A stretch of 64,000 nt of DNA from Turritopsis dohrnii (lineage: Eukaryota; Cnidaria; Hydrozoa; Anthoathecata; Oceaniidae), in assembly GCA_027922465.2 (NCBI GenBank), contig BQMF02000169.1:434001-498000 (forward strand), written 5' to 3'. Both the position numbers and the translations under genes were made by a program. Positions 9,727 through 21,700 of this stretch are shown here, piece after piece (position 1 is the first letter of the stretch; each line of letters starts with the position of its first letter). The notes beneath the pieces were generated by a model that was given only the letters and a program-made list of their open reading frames with translations, did no database searches and was not told the origin of the DNA.

Positions 9727-12700
9727 CTTAAATGTTAAAACATCATAATACAGATTAAACGTATCTTAAATTACTCTTGTTATCTTTCTTAATTTATCCT
9801 TAACTCGAATGTCTTCTGGTATATCAGCAAGCTTTTTTCTCACTTCATGGCGCTATACTTCACGTTTTTATAAAAGTTAGTATTTTAAAATTCTAAAGAC
9901 ATAGTCGTAATAACCCGCATATTGGGAGTATTCTGAATGAAGTATTACGAAACGATCGTGACGAGCTTATGTTCAACATAGAATGTACAGAAGTTCTAGG
10001 ATATACAATATCAAACACATGTTAAATTGATGAAAATACCTCGCTTTGAAAGGGTTGTCTTTTTTGGTAAGTGTACAGTTGTTTCCACAGCAGATGAATA
10101 TGAAGGTGATGCACTAACACCTGAAGTAACAGCTGCTGATTCTAAAATCAAATTGACATTTTTAGTAAAAAACATGAGGACATTTAGGAAGATATTTCTT
10201 ATCAGTAACTTCTTATTAAAAATCACCTGCTGTTGAAGAAGAGCTTGAGATCTTGTTTACAGTTACAGTTTGCATAGATGGTGATGGAGATAACGAATAA
10301 CTTGGAGATAACGAATAACTTGGAAATAACGAATGACTTGGAGATAAAAAATGACTTGGAGATTCCTCTATGAGACGAAATAAAATCAGCACGGCATGCT
10401 GGATAAGTATTTTAGATAGGTTTATATTATTCCAATACTTTATAACAAGGCTTTCAACTTATATAACAGTCTATAACAGTTATAGCTGTCGAAACGTAGC
10501 CAAAATAAATTTGCTTGTTCAAAACTCAATATGATAATGCCAATGCTTTCTTTAAATTGGAAACTTACCAGTAAATAAATTTACGTACCTTGGTTTATTT
10601 TTACCGTTGTTGACATTTCAACCTTTGAAGTGCTCATTGCGATTGGGAACACAGAAATGGCTGCGGAGGTAGAATGAACTATGAAAAATATGGATTTCAA
10701 TAAATAGTGTGTAATGCTTCGAAATGAAAATGTAGCAATTGCTAAAAATTTCACTTTTGTTGAATACTGAAATGAAAGCAGTCTTTTATTAATGCGATCT
10801 TGTTTACTAAGCTGTGAATATCTATATGTTTTTCAGACATTGTTTTAGAATTCAGCTTTAAGCGTATCGATATAATCACCCGTGCGGGGTCTAGATAGAG
10901 AGATGAATAATATTCAACTTTTGTATTTCTATGAAGAAAACGGAAAACAAATGATTGTTTATAGAGGATACTACTAAAAGTAATTTTCAAGATGATAATA
11001 ACAGCTCAATATGATAATGCCAATGCTTTCTGTAAATTGGGAATTTACCAGTAAATAAATTTACATACCTTGGCTTATTTTTACCGTATATGACATTTCA
11101 GCGTTTGAAGTGCTCGTTGCGATTGGCGACATAGAAGTGGCTGCGGAGGTAGAATGAACTATGAGAAATATGGTTTCAATAAATAGTGTGTAGAACCATA
11201 GAAATACGAAAACAGATAGAATAGCATCGATGAAATTTCCGTGCTGTAATTACTGGTGGCCGTATTCAAAGTTGAATTTTAAAAATTTCAATTTTCGCGC
11301 TATATATGGAAGTCTATTGCTCCTTTTTTCAAAATGCGTGACTTCAGGTAATGTCTTTTTATCAATTCTGCATAATCATCAAAGTTATTAGAATTATTTA
11401 GATGAAAGCATTACGAAAAGTAAGCGGTGTTTTATGAATTGACGAGAATAATATTCTTATTCATTGCTTTCTCGTGATCAGCTAAGCAAATATGTAAACT
11501 CCCATTAAAGATTTTGAGATTGATGTTGGTATAAAGGAAGAAAATGACATTAACGAAAGTAGTTAATGAAGTTGATTCTCGTAATGAACGTCTGGATAAT
11601 ATTTCTGTTTAATTTGTAAAAAACAATCGTCTGCTGTGGCTGTCTAGAGGTTGAGTGAGAATATATTTCTAAAACTAGCATGTAGCTTTAGCTAAAAAAT
11701 GCCCCCGCGCTCAAGCGTTCCAATTTGTACAACAGCAAGTTGTACATTGCAAGCTATACAACGGAAACAAAAACAAAGAAAACTTTGTTACTTTTTGTTA
11801 TCTCCTAGTCCTATATCACACTGATGCTAATTTATACCTTTCAAAAAGTGTAATTAAGGCTTAACAAGTAATATCAGAAAGTATTGGCTACAAACAAAAG
11901 AAATGTGCGAACTGAAACCATGGACACGTATTTTATAATCAAAATAAGATTTGTTAAAGAAATTCTGTAAGAGCCAAAAGAAAGAAAAAAAAACTTTTTC
12001 AAAAAAAAAAATTAAAGCGAAAAATCCATTAGAAAACTGCGTTTCAAACTTTGATTCGAAACAAGAAATAGCCAAAGTTTACATAAAAAGCAATAAAAAA
12101 ATATAAGAAGGTTTTATTGATCATGATCACACCAGGTTTGGAGGACAGAAAAAAGAAGGAAAACACGAAGAACGACAATTTGTAGGCTTTCTTGCATACA
12201 CAGAAATCCAATTAAAATCTTTTTAAGGCAAGATCCGCCAAAAATCAGTGCATTGAATAAAATTTATCGAATGAAAGATTTAGAGCTTAAACATATATAC
12301 AAAAATAAAATGTTGTTGGCAAAATTTCAGATTTCAAGCTGTGCTTCAAAATCCTAGTCGTTCACTTCACTAAAACAACACAAAAGTAATATGAAAAATG
12401 TCTAAGCAATTTTAGCATACGAACTTCCTAAATAACATAGTATAAATAATAATAAATTAGGAAAGAGATACGAAAAAACATTCCACTTAAAGTACCATGC
12501 TTTGAAACGGAAAAAAAAGCAAAGTCAGCTAATAATTCTATACCACCATGTAACGTCAACACGAAAAGTTGGAGGATGAAGATGATGATGATGATGAAGA
12601 ACAAAATCAGAAACTGACATTCGCCTATCTCGTGAAACTACTATGCCTCCTCGCTCGCTTAAGCTTGGTTTCCAATAAAATTATTTTTGTTGCACAATGG

Positions 12701-15700
12701 TTGTGCAACCGTTTTTCAGAACTTTTGCACAACAAGCCTGAATGTTGTGCAACAAAAGATATGTTGTACAACACCTGTTGCAGAGATAGAAAAAAATCTA
12801 TCTCTGCAACAATTTCCTACACTTGTTGCACAACAAAGTGCTGCAAAACGGTTGTGCAACAAAAATAATTCTATTGGAAACCAAGCTTTACGCTCGCTGC
12901 GGGGGCAAAAAAGTTATGTTTCTGCCAAACCAGATTATAAAGATATTTACGTTTGCGGAATCCTTTCAGAAAAAGAAGTTGAAGTATCTTTCTCCAATTT
13001 TAGGCATTGATAATATAAAAACAAAAGAAAAAAAAGAAGTTTCATCACAAAGCTTACAACTTATCCGGAGAATGTGGTTGAAAGTTCAAACAGTAATTTA
13101 TAACATTGTTAGGGTTAAGGTTCAAAAAATAATGATTATTACATAAAAGACAATGAGACGAGACAACACGCATGGATCTGCATTGTTTCAAAATTGAATA
13201 GAAATTTGAATAGAGCTGAAGTTTGTTGTTATTCTACAGTGTGTATCAAAATGTCTTATCCACCAAATTTAAAGGCGTATATTTCATAACATGTCTGATA
13301 AAATATTGTGAATTTTTTATCACAAGAAAGAGCTTTTCATGCTCTATCCATTAATATGAAATGTTTGCTAAAATATTTGTTCTTCAAAAAGATATTGAAG
13401 AAAAACTCAACGATTTCGTTCATTAAATTCTTAAAAGTTAACACAGTAGTACCACCTTCAATCAATGATATTTCATGACAAATGGTAATTTTTAAGATTT
13501 CCCCGTAAGGGTTCATCTTATTTATTTTAGGTTTTGGTCCATCATCTAAGAACAGTGCGGCGCCCGTTTTCGCCCCATTCCGAATCAATTATCAATTTGA
13601 AGTGGCTGCTTTCTCTTATGGACGTATATTTCATGAACACTCACTCAAAATGTCTAAGATTCCTTTTAGATTTATAAAAACAAAAAAATGTTTGTTAACA
13701 TCATTTGTCCAAATTGACGGTGGTGTTTTTAAAACAACTCATCTTTGTTTCCTGGGTCTCAAAATCAACAGTTTCGGGTTAGGGTTAGGTTTAGATATCA
13801 ATAAGCGTAGCTAAATTCTGCATAAGAATCGTCATTAGGGGGTACGAAAGTGCGATAGCGCCTAAATATGAATGTCAGTTGCTCCCTAGTACATTTTTGT
13901 TGGTGATCAGATTATAATGTCATTAACGTCCTGAACTATGGACGGCCTTCCCAATCATGATTATAAACTGAAACATATAGTAAATTAAGTACACTGCACA
14001 TCTGTATACTGTAACTATAAACTTCTGCTTTGCACAACAAATCAGTAAGAATGACAGTGTAATACAAATCGAACGTTAAATTAAACGTAAAGAGTTACAT
14101 ATATGCATAATGACTGTGATATCTGAAAGGATCAACATTTACTTGACCGTATATTATTTACACGATTATCACACAAAGCATACTATTTGAATGTATTATT
14201 TGACACTGTTAAATCAATACCAGAATCTTTAATAAGGATTAAAGGGAAATTAAGCCTTAAAATTTCTTTTCTGAATTTGAGCATGAAATACTTCATTTAT
14301 CCTAGAGGAACACCTTTTTATGTATGAAAGGTATTCCAAATGAAAAAAAACTGCTAAAAAAACAACTTAGTTAAATCGCCATTACAGCTTTCGTTATAAA
14401 CATCATGACGTCACAGAGCGAATTTCATTTGCAGAAACATCAGACGTAGGCAGCACATGATGACATGTTTTTTACGCCTATGTTCTAAAGATACGAGAAA
14501 CGGTAGAAAAACAACAAAGAAAACACGAACATAACATAACAATCTTAAACATCAAGAAACAGCAAAATGTAAAATAAGTTTATCGTTACCGATTCAAGAA
14601 AAACAAAAACAGTCATACTGAAGATTTCATTGTTTTCTACATCTAAAATATACACATTTGTTCAAAACCTCACTTACGCACATATACCTGCTATAAATCT
14701 AAAACGAAATACTTTTTAATAAAGGTTTTATATCACAAAGCACACAAGAACTTTCATCAACAACAACAAAATATTGTAGTTTATGTAATCCTTACAAAAG
14801 AGCGATCGCGCTGTGACGTCAAAATTTCCATCGCAGAGCACTGCAATGGCGTCCGTTGTTAGATACTAAATAACGAAAAACTGAGTACAGTTATCATTTA
14901 AAATAATTTTTAATGGTCACAGAAGATTAATGAGACCTTTCTGCAGCTAATATAAAAAATTTTTGATAAAGGCTTAATTTCCCTTTAAAGTAAATTTGAT
15001 GCAACAACATTGGTATTCAGTATTCTTGCAATTCTGTCCCTTCTCTTAGCTAGTCATCAATGAGAAGGGCTAGAACATGGAGCAGACAAAAAGTTTAGTA
15101 CTGTTGGCATCCTAAGAACTTGCAATAAATTTTATATGATCTATATCCACCAGATTCATGCTATTCATGGCATCTATGGCTTTCGTGGGAGGTTATTGTG
15201 CGTCAGTAATATTATTAAATTTTGATAGTGAGCGTGCGACTTTTATATTCGTCACGAGTATGGATATAATTGATATTAATATAAAAGTCGCACACTCATT
15301 ATCAGAATTTAATAATTTTACCAGTAATGTTAGATGACCACTTTCATATTTTTGATTCTGATGGTAGTAGTCAAAAGGGAAGGTATTGAACCAATGGATC
15401 ATCTTGAATTTCAAATTCTGCCATACACATAAAAATTGTCTTTAGGTCAGGTTAAGATTTAGGTATTGAAGTAAAATATATGATGATTAAACAGTTTACG
15501 GTTTGAATTTCATTTCTTAAGGTGTGAGTAAGGGGAAAAACGTGTTTTTGTATTTTCATTAATCCTTTGGACTGCAATATGTTTATATCAAGTCTGATAC
15601 CTTTTTGGAAAGCCTATTTACATGTCTTAAACCTCATATTATTTTCAGAGTTTTTGTCTGTTTCTCTAAAACCTTGTTTTTTGTTTTGATTTTTTTCGTT

Positions 15701-18700
15701 TACAAGAGTATAACTCCTGTTCTGTTCAAAATTAGAAGACACAAAAAAGCGTTTTCAGATCTATCCTTTAGCTTCTCAGTAAGCCAAACTGTGGCTCTGA
15801 CACGAAAAATAAATACTGAAAAAAAGAGCTTCAAAGATTTTTCTTTTTTGCGTGAACTAATTAATTATTTATGAAACGGACCTATGAAACAAAAGGATCA
15901 GCATGTTTTGTTTTTTCATGATCTTTCATGTACACAAATAAGCCGCTAATACATCGTTTTTGGAAAATAAACAGACTTCCCAGCCACTTTCTGAAAAAAT
16001 AGTTTCACCATTGGAAAATTCAGAGTTTCTTTCATCCTGATGTGCAAAAAAATGTCAATGATATTTTCCCTTATTCACACCTGAAAAGAATTGTCATACC
16101 TTCAGTTGCGGTCACCCTTGAGCTTGTTTCTTGAGCGTAATGATGACATGAACTTCCTAAAGCATTTACGATAAAAGGTTTTAATTATGATTTTAGTAAG
16201 GATTGTAAGGTTGACTTGCATAACAGAAGTTGCAATAGGTTAAAGTTGAATCAAATAGCTTCTTTTCTCGTTCTCTTTTTCTTGCTACAAAAAAACATGC
16301 ACAACAGACGGTTTTACCAACTTCTTTCAATAAATTGTGATGATATAATCAGATATTACACCGTTATCATTTTCACTAAGTATGTCATACCAACCATTAC
16401 TGTCATAACTATATTGCTGTACACAAAACATACAGAAATTTCATACTTGGTAAGTTTTTGCAAACAGCAAATTTCTCAAAGTTGCAATTGGTATCGCTCC
16501 AACCATTTTGGTAAAATCGAATACATTTACCAGAAGGAGTGTTTGGTTCGTCTTGATTCCATGACGTCCATTCAACTGGTTGTCCTAACACGAAAAATGT
16601 ACCGGGTGTCACACAAAAAACTGTAAGTCTTTGATTAATTACCAGGGCCGAAAAAAGTATATTTCATTTTTTTCCATCATTAAGAGGATGCTTTTACTAA
16701 AACTTCGACGTATCAAACTTAAAATATGGTTCATTGGTTAAAACGTTATGATGGAAAAATTAAAAGACCACTTTTCAAAATTTGTCAAAAAGACGAAAAA
16801 ACAGGGTATCAATTTTATTGTAAGAAAAAGACACAAGATTTGTTTTATTCATCGGGAAATGTATAACACTATTCACTTATTTACACGATTAACCATTCCT
16901 TTAAAGGCATTTCTGATCATTTGAGGGTCAAGATTAGCTGCAACATTTCTGATTGAAGCTTTCAGTTGGTCCAGGGTCTTGGGCTGCAAGTTTGGTGGTT
17001 TTTCCCAGATCTGTTGTTTAATGTAACCCCACAAGAAGAAGTCACAGACAGTGAGATCCGGAGATCTTGGAAGCCACTTAATATGTTCTCGTTTGCTGAC
17101 CACTTTTCCTGGAAGGTGGCCACGGAGATACCGAAGAGACGTGTTGCTTGTGCGAGGAGTCGCCCCGTCTTGAATCCACCAAGAATTTGCTTTGTTGATG
17201 TCAAGCCTCACAAATTCACGTTGTATGACATGATACCGTATGATCCTCAAGTATCCTCTAGTATCAAGTGTCCCCTGAACAAAGTGTGTACCCAACACTA
17301 AGCCCTTACCTGTTTTCTTTCTCTAATTCTCGTCTTTCTTTAATTTTTTGGTCATAAATTTTTAACCAATGAACCAAATTTAAAGTTTAATACGTCAAAA
17401 TTTAAGTGAAAGCATCCTCTTTACAATCGATTTTTTCGGTCCTGGTAAATAATCAAAGTTTTTTGTGTGACACCCGGCATAATAAGATTTACTTTCCTCC
17501 AATATACAACTATTTTATTTTTTTATGAAACTTTTGGAAATTGTAAAATATGGATATCGACAATGTTGCAAAAACATCAATCATTGAAAGAACAGAAACT
17601 AAATTTAATTGGAAATTTTGAAGAAATGTCAACAACAAGCGTTTTTTATCCATTATTCATTTAAGATGCAAATAGTAGTACCATCCGTCCAGGAACTGTA
17701 ATTTCCTTTCATTCCAATCCAAAATTCATCCGATGATGCAAAGCTTAAAACAAAATTTTGTTCTTCTTCAGATGCTAATGTGGTCAGAAGCATTCCATAT
17801 TTTTTACATGCTCCCTCTGATTCATCCCATGTTCTTTTCTCGCCCAGGTAAATATAGCATTCTCCACTTTCTTTACATACGCTTCCTGAAACAAACATAA
17901 TGTCATATATATGTTTCCTGTCTTAGTATGGTCTATTTATTTGATGTTCTAAAACTTCCTAATAGATCATTATGCTTTATCTGTTTCAATTCTCCGTAAG
18001 TTGAAAGAGTATACTTGGCATATAGAAAGTGACTGGTTCAAAATTCACTCCGGGGTGAGATACTTAAGTTAAAACTATATTTCATATTTCATTTTTAATT
18101 TACAATTAAAAATTGATCCGGCACTGTTCCGAGAGCAAGGATTCTTAAAATGTAAAAGGAGTAGTTCACGGCGAAAATAAATAGTTAAAGGTTTATAAAA
18201 ACCTTTATAAAAAGCTTTCCAAACCACAGATCAGATATGTTCCTAAGCAAAATTAACTACAATAAATTAAAGTTGAACACTTAGAGGTAACTGAGGCTTG
18301 TAAGCGAGAATAATTCACAAATGAATGTGCATCACATTACGAAAAGTTGATCACGAAGGCTTAAGATTTAAAAATGTTTTACACATTTTAACTGTTCCTA
18401 GAATAGATTTTTGCTGTATTAAGTTTGAAAGTTTCGTTCTTGTTTAAACCTAATAGCTTTATGTTATGGAACAGTTCCCAAAGCTCCAACGACTATCGTA
18501 ATGAATCAAAAGGTGTATTCTGTATATGCTATTTGCATAGTTCATATTAGCGGTCCGTACTGGTCTTCGTTTTCTTGAATCTTTTTCGTCACGTTAACGT
18601 CATCAGGACAGCAAAACCCGATAATTTTGCATGTCTTCTATCCGGACCAATAACATCGGGTTTGTTGTAACACACTTTAGTCGAGGTCTCTACCGACACG

Positions 18701-21700
18701 TTCCACCAGTATTCAATGTCACCGCCAACTTGGACAAATTCATCGCTTTCTTTTTTTTGTTTTAGCTTCAGGATTACACTTTTCGAACACATATTTTGCA
18801 ACAAGGTCGTGACGAAGCGGAAAGTAGTAGCGTAATGACATTTTTGGACAGCTACTGATGGCGTGCACAACTTCCTCAACTTGGCTCTTGGATAGTCGAC
18901 ATTTTTTTGTTGTTTTTCGGGTACTGGTTGTTTTGACGCATACGGCGGTAGATGAGGTCTTTTGTATCCTGGATTGCGCAAGCGTATGCTTCGAAATGTG
19001 AAGAGATGTATTTGTTGGTTAACCATTCTCTTGACGCTGCTTGATCGAAGGGTGGGTTTTCATTAATTTTTCTTTGGATGTAGCCGTGCAGTTCCTTCTT
19101 TTGGAACAGGCCTTGTTCTGTCTGCAAGGTGCAGTTTAGGTACTTCCGGCTGATCGATTTTGGTGTTTGCAGTTGGTCATCTTGTATTCCAGACGCTTGT
19201 AGCAGCTCACTTCCAACTCTCATGATTTTATCACGTTCGTGGTTGGTAACAAAATTCAAATACTTGTTTCCTTTCTTATTTGTTCGAAGGTGTTGTCTAG
19301 CAGAAATGATTCTCGTTTCAAAAGCTAACTGGAAAGATTTCAAACCACGTCCTCCTTTCCTTCTTTGTACGTACAAGCGAACAACGTCAGAGTTCCAGTG
19401 GAAATTCCTTGTCTTACATAATATTTTTCTGGTTTTGATGTCAATTAGCAGAATCTCTTCCTTTGTCCAATTCAAACGTTCAAAGTTGACATTATGACTG
19501 GTACTGCATATGCATTGAGTGCTATGTGTTTATGGTATCCCGTTACCTTATCGGACAAAACTTAGTCGGACAAAAGTGACTAAATTTTTTGGAAGTGACT
19601 AAAATTTTGTCCGACTAATAATTTTGTCCGACTAAAATTTTGTCCGACTAATTATTATGTCCGACTAAATATTTGGTAAAATCATTTCTTTCAGAATTCT
19701 TCTTTTTATCAGTTTAATTACAAAATTTTAAATAAATAATATTAACGCTCGTTTTCTTCATGTTTATTGTTTATTCTTTACGCTCTAAAGGGATTCTCGA
19801 CCCTTTCGTAAACAGATTGGACGTTTTTAATAGCCTCACTTATTCCAGGAAAGAATCCACAGGAAAAGAGAAAAGCACCGGTAATAACAGAAACTTCCGA
19901 TGAAAGTGATAGCAAGGTAGTTCAAAAGAAAATGAAGAAGACAGCCATAATAGAAGAAGCGCCTGAAGCCAGTGCAGAAACCAAAATAGATTTTTATACT
20001 GATAACGAATATGACATTGAAATTGAAAATTAAAATTATACTACAACCCTTTTAATTAGGATTTTTTTCCGACGGCAAAATTGTGGTATGATGATTTTGT
20101 TGGACATATGTTTTTCACGTCGGCAAAACTGTTTTTATTAAATATGCCTTTCCCCTCGTTTTCTTATACATATCTAGAACTTAGAGTAATCGGCGTACTC
20201 CCGCACGCTTTTCGATAATCCTTATCGAAAATTAAGTAAGTTATGAAATTTTAGAAAAGGACCAAAATTTTAGTCGGAAAATATTATTAGTCGGACAAAA
20301 GTGACTAAAATATTTGGAGGTGACTAAAATTTTGTCCGACTAATATTTTTGTCCGACTAAAATTTTGTCCGACTAAGTGTTGTCCGATAAGGTAACTCGC
20401 TTTCCTAGATTTTTTTCACTCGCTTGAAATATTCTTTCTTTACTCGTTCCTTGTTTATAGGTCCTACATATCTAAGGTTTTCATCCTGTCCCAGGTATTT
20501 CTATGACTCACCTTTTTTCATTGGCTGAACTGTTACGTTGTTCATTGCGATTCATTGGTTGCAATTTCTCTACGACCTTACCTTGTTCTATGGTTAGGTA
20601 GGCACATTTTGACTCACCGAACGTCATACTAATGTCCTTTGAAAACTGTATCACTTGGTCCAGTAATACTTTCATTTGTGTCATATTGGTTGTAAACAGT
20701 TTAAGATCATCAACAAAGAACAAGTTTGAGATATTTTGGTTACGGTTGCCATTTGGTCCCAATTTATATCCATTAAGTTTATTAAGAAGAATCGATAATA
20801 GGTTGGCGCATAATATGAACATTAAGACCATTGAAGGCTATTGAAATATTGGAATATTCCTTTTAGTTACTTTTTAACGTTTGTGACAATTATAGAGTCC
20901 TTGGTTTTGAAGTGAACTTGTGTAGCCCATTTTTTGATAAAAGATGTTGTAATCCTTTGAGAATGATGTGCTTCGATTAGCCAATTGAGGGGTACGCTGT
21001 CAAATGCTTTTTGATAGTCCAACCGCATTGCCACGATCTCCAGGCTCAAGACATCTTTCTTGCATCCTGCTTGTGCTTGTTCGGTAGTGACTATTTTCTT
21101 TACTTCGCAGTATGGTTGGAGAAAATAGTTGATACAAGATGTACAAAGTTTAAGCATGATTTTTTGCAGCGCTAATCTGTAGTTCTTAGTATTTTTCGTT
21201 TCCTTGTTTTTTAGCAGTAGGGTGGTTTTAGCCCTCGCCATCCTCGTCCTCTCTACGTCTCCTTTGAGCGTTTCATTAAACAATTTCCACAGTTCCCTTG
21301 TATAAAACGTAAAGTGCTTATACAAATAGCTTCCTGAGGCTTTATTATCCTGTAACGTCGAAGCAACCTTTCGTAGCTTATTTTGTGTGATATCAATATA
21401 ATATTCCTCTTGTGGCGTTTCAAGCCATTCTGCATTCTCGTTAAAATTACTCTCATTTCACCAGATGTGTTTGCAGACTTGTTCTATCTCTGCATTTTCA
21501 GGTGGGTGAACGATTCGAACGAAATGAACGATATAACATCTTTGGGTTTTGTGCGAACAGTTTGTTAATAGTTTTTCTTTCAAAACTCTCTTTTGGTATG
21601 CCATTTTTGTTGCAGTTGCTTTCAGTTCATTTTTCATACTCGTTTGTCGGAAAGTAAGTGTGGACTTTTTACGAAGTTGGTTCTCAATACGTTGTTGCTT

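Noticed and set aside
12569..13146. Overlapping open frames rich in VVQQK/CCTT peptides
   Set aside because: These are translations of the palindromic MITE at 12662-12887.
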